DNA of 64,000 nt from Rhodopirellula bahusiensis (lineage in GTDB: Bacteria; Planctomycetota; Planctomycetia; Pirellulales; Pirellulaceae). Position numbers and translations under genes: made by a program. The stretch covers positions 186,001-250,000 of the forward strand of contig NZ_NIZW01000001.1 in assembly GCF_002727185.1 (NCBI RefSeq), given 5' to 3'. The notes under the pieces are model-generated. The model had not been told where the DNA came from. It saw only the letters and a program-made list of their open reading frames with translations, and did no database searches. Within the stretch, counting starts at the first letter, position 1. Every line of letters starts with the position of its first letter. Positions 55,023 to 64,000 of this stretch are shown here, one piece after another.

Positions 55023-56531
55023 ATGTCGACGCTAGACTACGCCATTATTGTTGTCTACCTCGCCGGCACGCTGGGGCTTGGGTTTTGGTGCATGCGCCGC
55101 AGCCGAAATTCCGACTCGTTCATGGTCGCCAGAGGGCGGCTGGGAGGTTGGGTCGTCGGATTGTCCATTTTTGGTACCTACGTTAGCAGCATCAGCTTCC
55201 TTGCGATTCCCGGCAAAGCCTTGGTGGGTAATTGGAACTCGTTTGTGTTTTCGCTGTCTCTTCCGTTCATCGCATGGTTTGGAGCGAAACTGTTCGTGCC
55301 ATTCTATCGCCGGCACGGGCATGTTTCGGCGTATGAACACATGGAGCAACGATTTGGTACGTGGGCACGGCTGTACATGTCAACGTGTTTTATGTTGCTT
55401 CAGGTCGCGCGGGTTGGCTCAGTGATGTATCTCATCGCCGTCGTGATGCAACAGCTTCTAATGTGGGACATGGTTACAATCATCATTGTGACAGGAGTCG
55501 TGACCACAGCTTACACCTGCATCGGCGGACTCGAAGGCGTCGTGTTGACCGACGCCTTGCAGTCGGCGGTCTTGATTGCCGGTGCGGTTCTGTGTGCCAT
55601 CTGGATTCCGTTCTGTATGCCGGAAGGCCCCAAGCAACTAATTGAAATTGCAATGGCGGACGACAAGTTCAGTCTGGGAAGCTACTCGCTGGATGCGACA
55701 GAATCAACGGTGTGGGTGGTGATGCTGTATGCGCTCACGATCAATCTGCAGAATGTTGCCATCAATCAAAGTTACACGCAACGCTACCTTTCGGCTCAGT
55801 CTGTGTCCGAGGCGAAGAAGTCGGTTTGGTTCGGAAGCCTGCTTTATGTTCCGGTAAGTGCGTGCTTCTTTTTCATCGGCACAGCTTTGTATGCCTATTA
55901 CACCGCGCAGCCAGAATTGCTTCCGGAGGATCTCGCGGCGGAATGGCAGGCCGGAAAAGGGGACTCAGTATTCCCTTTCTTCATCATGTCTGCGTTGCCG
56001 ACAGGTGTCCGTGGAGTGATGCTGGCAGCGATTTTGGCGGCTGCCATGAGCACTGTTAGTTCCAGTTTGAACAGTTCCGCAGCTCTGACACTGACAGATT
56101 TTTATCAACGGCTGGTCGACCGAGAACCAACGGAGTCGCGCGCCATGAAGGTATTGTACGGCGGCACGATCATCTGGGGAGTCGCCGGAACTGCGTTAGC
56201 TCTCGCAATGATTCGCGTCAAAAGCGTACTGGATGTTTGGTGGGAAATGTCAGGAGTACTCAGCGGTGGCATGCTGGGGCTGTTCCTGTTGGGATTCCTT
56301 AGCCGGCGCATCTCGAACCAAGCAGCGCTGTTTGGCGTGATCGTGGGTGTGCCCGTTATCGGCTGGTTGACGTTCTCGAGTGGAGCGACGTCGGTTCCTG
56401 AAATCCTGCAGAATCCGCTACACCCTTTCCTTACCGTCTTTCTCGGAACGGTTGCGATCACTCTGACCGGATTTGTCGCGACGATGCTGTTCGTCAATCA
56501 CAAACAGAAAGGGCAGGCAAATGAACAATAG
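55023..56531 (+). CDS. Sodium:solute symporter (SSS family)
   Basis: A 502-residue membrane protein with about 13 hydrophobic helices. FMVARGRLGGWVVGLSIFGT, then TYVSSISFLAIPGKALVGNW, and ACFFFIGTALYAYY, AAAMSTVSSSLNSSAALTLT are typical of the SSS/NSS-like sodium:solute symporters. It probably imports the sugar acid cleaved by the lyase upstream. Its end overlaps the start chosen for the next sulfatase gene. Confidence 0.9.
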   Translation: MSTLDYAIIVVYLAGTLGLGFWCMRRSRNSDSFMVARGRLGGWVVGLSIFGTYVSSISFLAIPGKALVGNWNSFVFSLSLPFIAWFGAKLFVPFYRRHGHVSAYEHMEQRFGTWARLYMSTCFMLLQVARVGSVMYLIAVVMQQLLMWDMVTIIIVTGVVTTAYTCIGGLEGVVLTDALQSAVLIAGAVLCAIWIPFCMPEGPKQLIEIAMADDKFSLGSYSLDATESTVWVVMLYALTINLQNVAINQSYTQRYLSAQSVSEAKKSVWFGSLLYVPVSACFFFIGTALYAYYTAQPELLPEDLAAEWQAGKGDSVFPFFIMSALPTGVRGVMLAAILAAAMSTVSSSLNSSAALTLTDFYQRLVDREPTESRAMKVLYGGTIIWGVAGTALALAMIRVKSVLDVWWEMSGVLSGGMLGLFLLGFLSRRISNQAALFGVIVGVPVIGWLTFSSGATSVPEILQNPLHPFLTVFLGTVAITLTGFVATMLFVNHKQKGQANEQ

Positions 56532-58119
56532 TCGCTGCGACTGGATTCCAACTCTTCATTGGATTTCAACTCTTCATTGCATTCCAATGAACGGGTATCC
56601 GCTGGTGTTATTGCTCCTGCTGAGCTTCACCTTTGGACAATGCGTTTGCGCGGATGAAGCGACACCTGTTTCACCGGCTGAGCCGGTTCGCGGGACGACA
56701 TCTGCACGTCCCAACATTGTGATCGTCTACACCGACGATCAGGCGGCGTGGGCCGTTGGAACGGCGGTTCAGCGTGGCTGGTTTGATGATGTGGCGAAGG
56801 CGGCGACGCCGAATATTGATCGTCTCGCCAGCGAAGGTGCGATCTTCCGAAATTTCTTTTGCACGACGCCGGTTTGCAGTCCCGCTCGCGCTGCATTCAT
56901 GACCGGGCGATATGCCAGCGAGTTCGGCATCACGGACTTTATCCCACAGCCGGGGCACAAGTTATATGACGAGGACAATCAGGTCGCTCTCGACCCCGAC
57001 AAGAGCATAACATTCGCGGAAGTACTACAGCAAAACGGCTACCAAACCGGATTGGTAGGCAAGTGGCACTTGGGTGATTGGACGGCCAAGGGTAGCGAAC
57101 GATTGCATCCGACTCATCACGGATTCGATTACTTTATGGGGCTGACCGGAGGCGGGACGACACCCAGCAATCCGGAGCTCGAAGAAGAAGGTAAAGTTCG
57201 TAAGTTTACAGGACTGACGATCGACATTCTGGCTGACCGAGCGTTGAAGTTCATCGAGCGATCGAGGGACAAGCCGTTCCTGCTGTGCCTGAACACTCGG
57301 GCGCCACACGGAGCTTGGCTGCCTGTCGCCCCGGAGGATTGGCAGCCCTACGACGGACTTGACGCGAAGATCCCCAATCCCGATTACCCGGATTTGAACA
57401 TCACGAAGATGAAAAAACAGATGCGTGAGTATCTGGCCAGTACGGGTGGTGTTGATCGCAACATCGGTCGGGTGCTCGGACTGCTCGATGAACTGCAGCT
57501 TGTTGAAAACACGGTTGTGATCTTCACGTCTGACCACGGCTACAACATGGGGCACAATGGGTTTTGGCACAAAGGCAACGGCATCTGGGCAACTCGTCAG
57601 CCGCCGAGGGAATCACATCGTGGAACACGAGCGATCTCGGCAAAATATCGACCGAATCTTGACGACCACTCTTTGCGAGTTCCAATGATCATTCGTTGGC
57701 CGGGCGTGGTCAAAGCAGGCACGGAAATCGAATCCACGGCGACGTCGCTCGATTTCTTTCCGACTGTATTAAACATGACGAGGCTTGCGCTGCCCGAGAA
57801 TCTGCGTCTTCGCGGCCGCACTTTACTGCCGTTGCTGAAGGGAAAGGCGCCGCCAGACTGGGATCAGAATCTGTACGCTGAATACCACATGACTAACTAC
57901 GCGCACGCCGACCTACGTTGTTATCGAACTCCACAGTTCAAACTGGTCGTTGATTCTCGCAACGCGGGCCGAAACGAGTTCTTTGATTTGAAGGCTGATC
58001 CCGGCGAAACTCGTAACCTGATCGCAGACCACAGTCCGGAAATTCAATCAGCAATCAAGAAACTGACTCAACGGCTCGAATCGACGCGATCCGAAATAGA
58101 AAATGCACACGTGCGGTGA
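56521..58119 (+). CDS. Secreted sulfatase
   Basis: A 532-residue exported sulfatase. Motifs are NIVIVYTDDQAAWAVGTAVQ (metal), CSPARAAFMTGRY (formylglycine), VGKWHLGDWTAKG and VIFTSDHGYNMGHNGFWH. The gene overlaps the symporter stop. Start is uncertain: ATG at 56521 (weak AGG upstream) or ATG at 56587, which puts the signal peptide (PLVLLLLLSFTFGQCVCA) at the N-terminus. The extra N-terminal bases contain two near-identical 18-base tandem repeats. Confidence 0.85.
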   Translation: MNNSRCDWIPTLHWISTLHCIPMNGYPLVLLLLLSFTFGQCVCADEATPVSPAEPVRGTTSARPNIVIVYTDDQAAWAVGTAVQRGWFDDVAKAATPNIDRLASEGAIFRNFFCTTPVCSPARAAFMTGRYASEFGITDFIPQPGHKLYDEDNQVALDPDKSITFAEVLQQNGYQTGLVGKWHLGDWTAKGSERLHPTHHGFDYFMGLTGGGTTPSNPELEEEGKVRKFTGLTIDILADRALKFIERSRDKPFLLCLNTRAPHGAWLPVAPEDWQPYDGLDAKIPNPDYPDLNITKMKKQMREYLASTGGVDRNIGRVLGLLDELQLVENTVVIFTSDHGYNMGHNGFWHKGNGIWATRQPPRESHRGTRAISAKYRPNLDDHSLRVPMIIRWPGVVKAGTEIESTATSLDFFPTVLNMTRLALPENLRLRGRTLLPLLKGKAPPDWDQNLYAEYHMTNYAHADLRCYRTPQFKLVVDSRNAGRNEFFDLKADPGETRNLIADHSPEIQSAIKKLTQRLESTRSEIENAHVR

Positions 58120-58187
58120 CCGGAATGTCGTCGGACGTCTGTCAAAGTTGTGCAACGCCTCACCACCTCACTCAAGTAAATCCCACC

Positions 58188-61100
58188 ATGTTGAAACATC
58201 TCGCACTCCTGTATGCATTGACGTTCGCAATTCTCTTCGGTTCGTTCGACCACGCGATGGCTCAGGATGAATGGAAACTTAAGGAGTTGCGATACAACAA
58301 TCCGGGTCTAGCCGTCGACTTGGGAGTCGGTCTGTGGGCGTGGCCGATGCCAATGGACTACGACGGAGACGGTGACATGGATCTGCTCGTCTCGTGCCCG
58401 GACAAACCATCCAACGGCGTCTACTACTTTGAAAACCCAAGTCAGGATCCGGCAGAAAAGTTCCCCGTGTTTCTGCCGGGAGTGCGTGTTGGCAAGACCA
58501 GCCAAAACATGCAAGTCAGCTATGTCGACGGGCAGCCACGCATCTTGCGTATGTGCTGGGAGCACCATCGGGACAAAGCAACAGGAGCGTTCGACTTCGA
58601 CAATGGGAAACGGTTTTACCCAAACAACAACATCCACGAAAACAAGACCCGCGCGAACATGTGGCGATTCGTGGACTTCGATGGCGACTCAGATCAGGAC
58701 ATCATTGTCGGCGTCGGCGACTGGACGGACTATAGCTGGGACAACGCATACGACAATCACGGTCGATGGCGGAACGGTCCGCTTCACGGCTACATCTATC
58801 TGATTCGCAACGAAGGATCCGCGGCCGATCCAAAGTACTCTGAATCTCCCCTCAAGCTCGAAGCTGCTGGTGGTGAAATCGACGTTTACGGTTGGCCGTC
58901 ACCAAACTTTGCCGATTTCGATAGTGACGGTGACCTCGATCTTCTGTGCGGCGAGTTTCTGGATGGATTCACGTATTTTGAAAACGTGGGCACTCGCGCC
59001 GAACCGGTTTACGCCGCCGGCAGTCGATTGAACGACGAATCGGGACAACCGCTTGTGATGGACCTGCAGATGATCACTCCGACGGCGTTTGACTGGGACG
59101 GCGATGGCGATATGGACCTAATCGTTGGCGATGAGGACGGACGCGTCGCATTGGTGGAAAACACGGGACGCCTGCGAAATCGTGAACCGATTTTTCACGC
59201 CCCGCAATACTTTCAACAGCAGGCCGACACGCTGAAGTTCGGTGCATTGGCGACGCCGTACGCTTACGACTGGGACGATGACGGCGACGAAGACATTTTA
59301 TGCGGCAACACGGCGGGATACATTGGGCTTTTCGAGAACCTTGGCGCGGGTCAAAACGGTTTGCCAAAATGGTCGGCGCCGATCCTGTTGAATGTTCACG
59401 ACAGTGCCGGCGACGAGGGCGCGAAACCGTTTCGGATTCTTGCCGGACCAAACGGTTCCATTCAGGGGCCAGCGGAAGCGAAGTGGGGATACACGACGCT
59501 TTCGGTCGCCGACTGGGATGGCGATCAAGATCCCGACATCATTTACAACTCGATCCTCTCGCGTGTCGGCATCCTTCGCAACGACAACGGGAGACTGACA
59601 GATACACCCCTGCAGAGCGGGCAGACAGAAGCGCCACCGCAGTGGTATTGGTGGCAGACACGGGCAAGCGATACTTTATCGCAGTGGCGGACGACTCCGG
59701 TTGCCGTCGATTTTGACGCCGACAACAAGCTTGATCTGGTGATGCTCGATCAGGAAGGCTTCTTGACGTTGCGACGATCGGCGGGTGCGGCAGAGCGGAT
59801 CTTTGTCGACGAAAACAACCAACCGCTGCGAATGAACGCGAAGTCGTGCGGAGGATCAGGACGTATCAAGCTGGATGTCGTCGACTGGGACGGCGACGGC
59901 CGACTTGACCTGCTGGTCAATTCTGAGAACGCGACGTGGTATCGCAACTGTGAAGACCGCGATGGCCAAATCGTACTCAAGAAGATCGGCAACCTTGCCA
60001 AACGCAACGTGGCCGGGCACACATCCAGTCCCGCCGCGTGTGACTTCGACAAAGATGGCAAACCTGACCTGTTGGTCGGCGCGGAAAATGGCCGATTGTA
60101 CTTCGCAGCTCATGACGACTGTATTTCCTTTCCAGCGGAAAGACTGTCGGCGGCACCGGCAAAGGAAACCGCCGCGCCGAAGTTTCCGGGATTCGTCAGC
60201 GAAGAGTTCATTTACACCAAGAGCAGTTTTCCCCAATGCCACGCATCAACGATTTGTCAGACAGATCGTGGGCTCGTGGCCGCGTGGTTTGGCGGTACGA
60301 AGGAGGGCAATAAGGATGTCGGAATCTGGAGTAGCTATCACGATGGCAACCGCTGGTCGAATCCCGTCCAATGGGCGGACGGCGTTCAGCACGAGGGGCT
60401 TCGGCATCCATGTTGGAATCCCGTGCTTTATCAAACGCCCGGCGACGGACCCACGTTGCTGTTCTTCAAGGTCGGCCCCAATCCTCGTGACTGGTGGGGC
60501 GAGTTCATGGTCAGCTATGACGATGGCCGCACGTTTCGCGATCGCGGCCGCCTGCCAGAAGGCATCGATGGGCCAGTTCGCAGCAAGCCGATTCTTCTTG
60601 GCGACGGCACGCTGCTGTGTCCGTCGTCCACGGAGCACGATCACGATTGGAGAATGCATTTCGAGATCCTCGTTGATTTCGATCATCCTGAACTGGGTGC
60701 GTCGTGGAAACGGTTCGAGCCGAAAGAGCAGCCGTTCCAAGTCATTCAGCCAACCCTGCTGACGACTGCCACGGGTGAGATCCAAGCACTGCTGCGTTCA
60801 AAGCATTCCAAGATCTTTCAGGCTTTATCCAGAGATCAAGGTCACACGTGGACCACGCTCGCTGACACTGGTCTTCCCAATCCCAACAGCGGCATCGAAG
60901 CACTGACACTGGCTGACGGTCGGCATCTGCTGCTGTACAACCCTGCGGGCGGCGAGCGAAAAGATGGCTGGGGGTCGCGACAGGTGCTGGATCTCGTCAT
61001 CAGCGACGACGGACACAATTGGAATAAAGTCGCGACGGTGGAACGAGTCGACAAAGGGGAACTGTCGTATCCCGCCATGATTCAAACGCGAGATGGGAAG

Positions 61101-61196
61101 GTTCACTTGACCTACACTTGGAAACGGCAACGCGTTCGACACATGGTCGTCGATCCGGCTCGTCTGAAGACTGGCGAAAAGGTTAACGATCAGTAA
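58188..61196 (+). CDS. FG-GAP repeat plus sialidase-like secreted protein
   Basis: A 1,002-residue protein with signal peptide (LKHLALLYALTFAILFGSFD). The first ~650 residues hold about nine Ca-binding-type D-x-D-G-D-x-x-D segments (for example DYDGDGDMDLLVS, DWDGDGDMDLIVG, DFDKDGKPDLLVG) of FG-GAP/VCBS propellers. The C-terminal ~330 residues are a sialidase-like (BNR) domain with HASTICQTDRGLVAAWFGGT and NPDAxT-type sites. It may bind and cut a sialylated or similar polymer. The ATG at 58188 places the signal at the N-terminus; the frame extends upstream without conservation. Confidence 0.8.
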   Translation: MLKHLALLYALTFAILFGSFDHAMAQDEWKLKELRYNNPGLAVDLGVGLWAWPMPMDYDGDGDMDLLVSCPDKPSNGVYYFENPSQDPAEKFPVFLPGVRVGKTSQNMQVSYVDGQPRILRMCWEHHRDKATGAFDFDNGKRFYPNNNIHENKTRANMWRFVDFDGDSDQDIIVGVGDWTDYSWDNAYDNHGRWRNGPLHGYIYLIRNEGSAADPKYSESPLKLEAAGGEIDVYGWPSPNFADFDSDGDLDLLCGEFLDGFTYFENVGTRAEPVYAAGSRLNDESGQPLVMDLQMITPTAFDWDGDGDMDLIVGDEDGRVALVENTGRLRNREPIFHAPQYFQQQADTLKFGALATPYAYDWDDDGDEDILCGNTAGYIGLFENLGAGQNGLPKWSAPILLNVHDSAGDEGAKPFRILAGPNGSIQGPAEAKWGYTTLSVADWDGDQDPDIIYNSILSRVGILRNDNGRLTDTPLQSGQTEAPPQWYWWQTRASDTLSQWRTTPVAVDFDADNKLDLVMLDQEGFLTLRRSAGAAERIFVDENNQPLRMNAKSCGGSGRIKLDVVDWDGDGRLDLLVNSENATWYRNCEDRDGQIVLKKIGNLAKRNVAGHTSSPAACDFDKDGKPDLLVGAENGRLYFAAHDDCISFPAERLSAAPAKETAAPKFPGFVSEEFIYTKSSFPQCHASTICQTDRGLVAAWFGGTKEGNKDVGIWSSYHDGNRWSNPVQWADGVQHEGLRHPCWNPVLYQTPGDGPTLLFFKVGPNPRDWWGEFMVSYDDGRTFRDRGRLPEGIDGPVRSKPILLGDGTLLCPSSTEHDHDWRMHFEILVDFDHPELGASWKRFEPKEQPFQVIQPTLLTTATGEIQALLRSKHSKIFQALSRDQGHTWTTLADTGLPNPNSGIEALTLADGRHLLLYNPAGGERKDGWGSRQVLDLVISDDGHNWNKVATVERVDKGELSYPAMIQTRDGKVHLTYTWKRQRVRHMVVDPARLKTGEKVNDQ

Positions 61197-61256
61197 GCCC
61201 GTACGCCGAAGTTCGATCGCCTTGCTCCCATGTTGCGGATAGATAGGACACAAGAA

Positions 61257-62726
61257 ATGCGCGCTACCATCAAGATAACCATAACGTTGTGCCTCCTTTG
61301 GGCAGATTGCGCAGTTGCCAATCAAAACGTATTGTTCATCATTGCTGACGACTTGAATTGTGCGATTGGCCCTTACGGTGATGTAAATGCCAAGACCCCG
61401 AACCTTGATCGACTCGCCTCGCGCGGAATGACTTTCCAGCGGGCGTATTGCCAACAGGCGGTCTGCAATCCGTCGCGTTCATCCTTTCTGACCGGACTAC
61501 GTCCGAGTACGGTTGGCGTCGATGACTTGCGAAAATACTTTCGCGACACGGCAGCCGGTGGCAGCACACTGGTGACATTACCGCAACACTTCAAGAACCA
61601 CGGATACTTCTGCCAGAATATCGGCAAGCTGTTCCACAACATGGGCGACACTCAGGATCGCCGTTCGTGGTCGATTGACGAGGTCTTGCACAAGGGGACC
61701 CACGCAGACGACACTGTTTTTGCAAACGGTCCCGACCGAGGAACGAAGCGGCCCTATAAAGCGCCCGTGACCGAGGCTCATGATCTGCCTGATACGGTCT
61801 ATCGCGACGGTCAAATCGCCAACTTGGCGGCGGCGATGTTGCGAGACCATCCCGCGGACAGCCAGCCATTTTTTCTGGCCGTTGGATTTTGGCGTCCGCA
61901 TCTTCCCTTTGTTGCGCCGAAGAAGTACTGGGATCTTTATGACCAGCAAGCCATCACACTTCCCAACCCGGCGGAACCACCGACGAATGTTCCGTCGATC
62001 GCGATGCATTCATCGCGCGAAATCAAAGGTTATGGTCTGACCCCCGAAGACCGACCGTTCAACGAAGACGAAATTCGGCACTATCGTCACGGCTACTACG
62101 CTGCGATCAGTTTCCTTGATGCTCAAGTTGGCGAAGTGCTCGACGCGCTGGATCAAAGCGGTCACGCCGACGACACCATCGTGGTGTTCACGTCCGACCA
62201 CGGTTTTCATATCGGCGAAAAGACACTGTGGGGCAAAACGTCCAACTTTGAGCTCGACGCCCGTGTCCCACTGATCATCGCCTCGCCCCGTCATTCGCAA
62301 ACGCATGGGCAATCGACGAAGGCGCTTACCGAACTGATCGATCTGTACCCGACGCTTGGCGAATTGGCAGGCATCCGGGACGATCTTCCCGGTCGCCTTG
62401 AAGGCGTCAGTCAAGTGACCGTGTTGAGTGCACCGGCGTCATCGGTGAAAGCTTTCGCGCTGACTCAGCACGAACAGCCGTTCTATGGATCGGTCAAGAA
62501 TCGTAAGGCCATCGGCTATTCGCTACGGACCGACCGCTGGCGTTACACCGAGTGGCGATCTTTGAAGGACAGTTCCGTGATCGATCGCGAGTTGTACGAT
62601 CACGCAAATGATCCACTTGAAACCGCCAACATCGCCGGAGAACAGTCCGATACTGTTGCTGTTCTTACCAATCAGATTGCAGAAGTAATTGGCATTGCCC
62701 GGCAGAAGTCTGGCGACAAGAAGTGA
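61257..62726 (+). CDS. Secreted sulfatase, iduronate-2-sulfatase-like
   Basis: A 489-residue sulfatase. After a signal peptide (ATIKITITLCLLWADCAVA) come VLFIIADDLNCAIGPYGDVN, the formylglycine motif CNPSRSSFLTG, and DTIVVFTSDHGFHIGEKTLW, in the order and with the length of iduronate-2-sulfatase-like enzymes. The last of the plus-strand glycan genes; the neighbouring DUF1553 gene is on the other strand. The ATG at 61257 was chosen over 61230 for the signal peptide. Confidence 0.88.
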   Translation: MRATIKITITLCLLWADCAVANQNVLFIIADDLNCAIGPYGDVNAKTPNLDRLASRGMTFQRAYCQQAVCNPSRSSFLTGLRPSTVGVDDLRKYFRDTAAGGSTLVTLPQHFKNHGYFCQNIGKLFHNMGDTQDRRSWSIDEVLHKGTHADDTVFANGPDRGTKRPYKAPVTEAHDLPDTVYRDGQIANLAAAMLRDHPADSQPFFLAVGFWRPHLPFVAPKKYWDLYDQQAITLPNPAEPPTNVPSIAMHSSREIKGYGLTPEDRPFNEDEIRHYRHGYYAAISFLDAQVGEVLDALDQSGHADDTIVVFTSDHGFHIGEKTLWGKTSNFELDARVPLIIASPRHSQTHGQSTKALTELIDLYPTLGELAGIRDDLPGRLEGVSQVTVLSAPASSVKAFALTQHEQPFYGSVKNRKAIGYSLRTDRWRYTEWRSLKDSSVIDRELYDHANDPLETANIAGEQSDTVAVLTNQIAEVIGIARQKSGDKK

Positions 62727-62820
62727 GTTTGAAAGTACGCTGACACAGAGGTTCTTTCTGAGCCTAATCGACGGTTACAAATTCGTTGCAGTTGATCAGC
62801 GATAGGCAAAGATGATCGAG

Positions 62821-64000
62821 TTATTCGCTGTTGTCGGTGCCAGAGGCCGCGAAAAATTCTTGCACGTCCTTCAATTCGGCCTGCGATGGTGGACGACCAA
62901 GCGCCCTTAGAAATGCGGCTGCGTCGACTCCTGCGATTCAGCGATCGATTCGGCCATCGCCTTCGACATGCTTAACGTAAAGGCTGAATTCAACAGGTGC
63001 AGCGACTGGGGAGCCGTGGTCGAACTGCCGCGTGCCGAGCAACTTGTGTTGGCGCTTGGGCGATCAAAAACTTCAAAGATCGGATATCGCAGGTTTCGGC
63101 GAGCGAACACGTAAATGCTTCGGCGCGTGTGTTCGGATTTGTCTTTGGTCACGTTCCACTGATTTTTTAACAGCGTGGACACGAGTTCCTTCGGAAGGGG
63201 AGGTAGCACGCCGGGGCCACCTGATTTGAGATTGATTTTTCCCGACACCCGTAGGATCGCATCGCGGATCGCTTCGCCTTCCAGACGCCATCGCGGGAAT
63301 CGTGAAAGCGACGTGGCATCGGGGTCATCTTTGATTGCTTTTTCCCAGTTCGTTCGTTCCGTCGGCGTTGCGTGTTCCAGCAGCCGGCTGCGCTGGCGGT
63401 ACGTTGACGACATCACGATCAGACGATGCAGCGGTTTCAGTTTCCAATGGTTCTCGACAAAAGTCGCGGCAAGCCAATCGAGAAGTTCCGGGTGACTGGG
63501 CTCGTCACTCATCACGCCGAAGTCGCTGGGAGTTCCGACGAGTCCGCTGCCAAAGTGATGTTGCCAAACACGATTGACCATGACTCGGGCGGTCAGCGGG
63601 TTGTCGCGCGAAGTCAGCCAGTTGGCCAGAGCCGTTCGCAGGCCCGCTGACTTCTTCGACGGATTGGGTGCGTACGAATTCAGCTTGGTCGCAACCACAC
63701 GAATTACTCCGGGGGTGACTTCCGGTCCCGGACTGCGAAAGTCGCCGCGCAACATTAGGTGACTGGGCTGCTTGAATGGAAACGATTCTTCAAGCGTTGA
63801 AAGTGACCGGTTTTTCTCAAGCGGAACCGCGGGCTCGAAGATCGCTCGCATGCGATAGAAATCAGCCTGACTGATCGCGTCATACTTATGATCGTGGCAT
63901 TGGGCACAACCGACTTGCAAACCCAACAACACTTCGCCGACCGTCGACGTCAGTTCGTTCAGCACGGAGTGGCGACGCTCTTCGATCAGGTTAATGTCGG
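62821..64000 (-). pseudogene. DUF1549/DUF1553 protein, C-terminal part, frameshifted
   Basis: The gene enters from the window's right edge. One frame (64000 to about 62930) shows LQVGCAQCHDHKYDAISQAD, MVNRVWQHHFGSGLVGTPSD and the DUF1553 end SANTSCSARGSSTTAPQSLH, then stops at 62907. The expected ending GVDAAAFLRALGRPPSQAEL (and KDVQEFFAASGTDNSE) continues in the next frame and stops at 62821. A one-base frameshift near 62,925-62,940 therefore breaks a normal-length C-terminus; it may be real decay or a sequencing error. Confidence 0.8.

Overview
The window reads as chromosome of a Rhodopirellula-like planctomycete. It carries five-gene-family hallmarks of that group: many secreted sulfatases, DUF1549/DUF1553 cytochrome-like proteins paired with DUF1501, a DUF1552 protein, FG-GAP/sialidase proteins and Ser/Thr kinases. 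The assignment rests on protein families recognised by eye; no database search was run.

Bases 1-21,979 are ordinary chromosome: the end of a DUF1552 gene, glucose-6-phosphate isomerase (pgi), a large DUF4139-like secreted protein, two sulfatases, trpD, a DUF4380-like protein, nucleoside hydrolase, an EamA transporter, a Ser/Thr kinase, an inositol-monophosphatase-type phosphatase, a flavin reductase, and a translationally coupled DUF1549/1553-DUF1501 pair.

A tRNA-Asp(GUC) gene (21,980-22,053) marks the left edge of an integrated mobile element that runs to roughly 49.3 kb. It holds a tyrosine integrase beside the tRNA, an excisionase-like HTH, an MT-A70 methyltransferase, small accessory genes, a VirD4/TraG-like ATPase flanked on both sides by paired replication-relaxation-like proteins, an ArdC-like protein, and a plasmid backbone (ParB, ParA and a RepA-type initiator with a putative origin). 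It looks like a captured or integrating plasmid. I found no relaxase, no type IV secretion channel genes and no right-hand att copy. The right side is decayed: an ISL3 insertion, a truncated serine recombinase and gene fragments.

Three parts of the element look novel. (1) A module at 32.3-35.9 kb: an HTH-pseudokinase overlaps a gene for a HEPN / membrane / Cas4-like protein with degenerate nuclease motifs, and converges on a kinase lacking the usual ATP-binding lysine. (2) Two hairpin-dense non-coding loci (35.96-36.66 kb and 44.35-45.12 kb); the second is followed by an intrinsic-terminator-like hairpin just before a small two-gene operon of unknown function. (3) A 14-bp helix that would bury the integrase ribosome binding site, together with a hairpin motif that occurs on both sides of the integrase gene with compensatory stem changes. 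Palindromes of the type GATTGCAA-C-TTGCAATC near parA and in the origin region are candidate ParB/ParA or Rep sites.

From about 50 kb the sequence is chromosome-like again: a DUF4185-like secreted protein, a broken haem-binding dehydrogenase gene, then an ordered locus of GntR regulator, aldolase-type lyase (DapA/NanA superfamily), sodium:solute symporter, sulfatase, FG-GAP plus sialidase-like protein, second sulfatase, and a frameshifted DUF1553 gene on the other strand running off the window. This reads as a sulfated-glycan (sialic-acid-like or uronate) utilisation locus.
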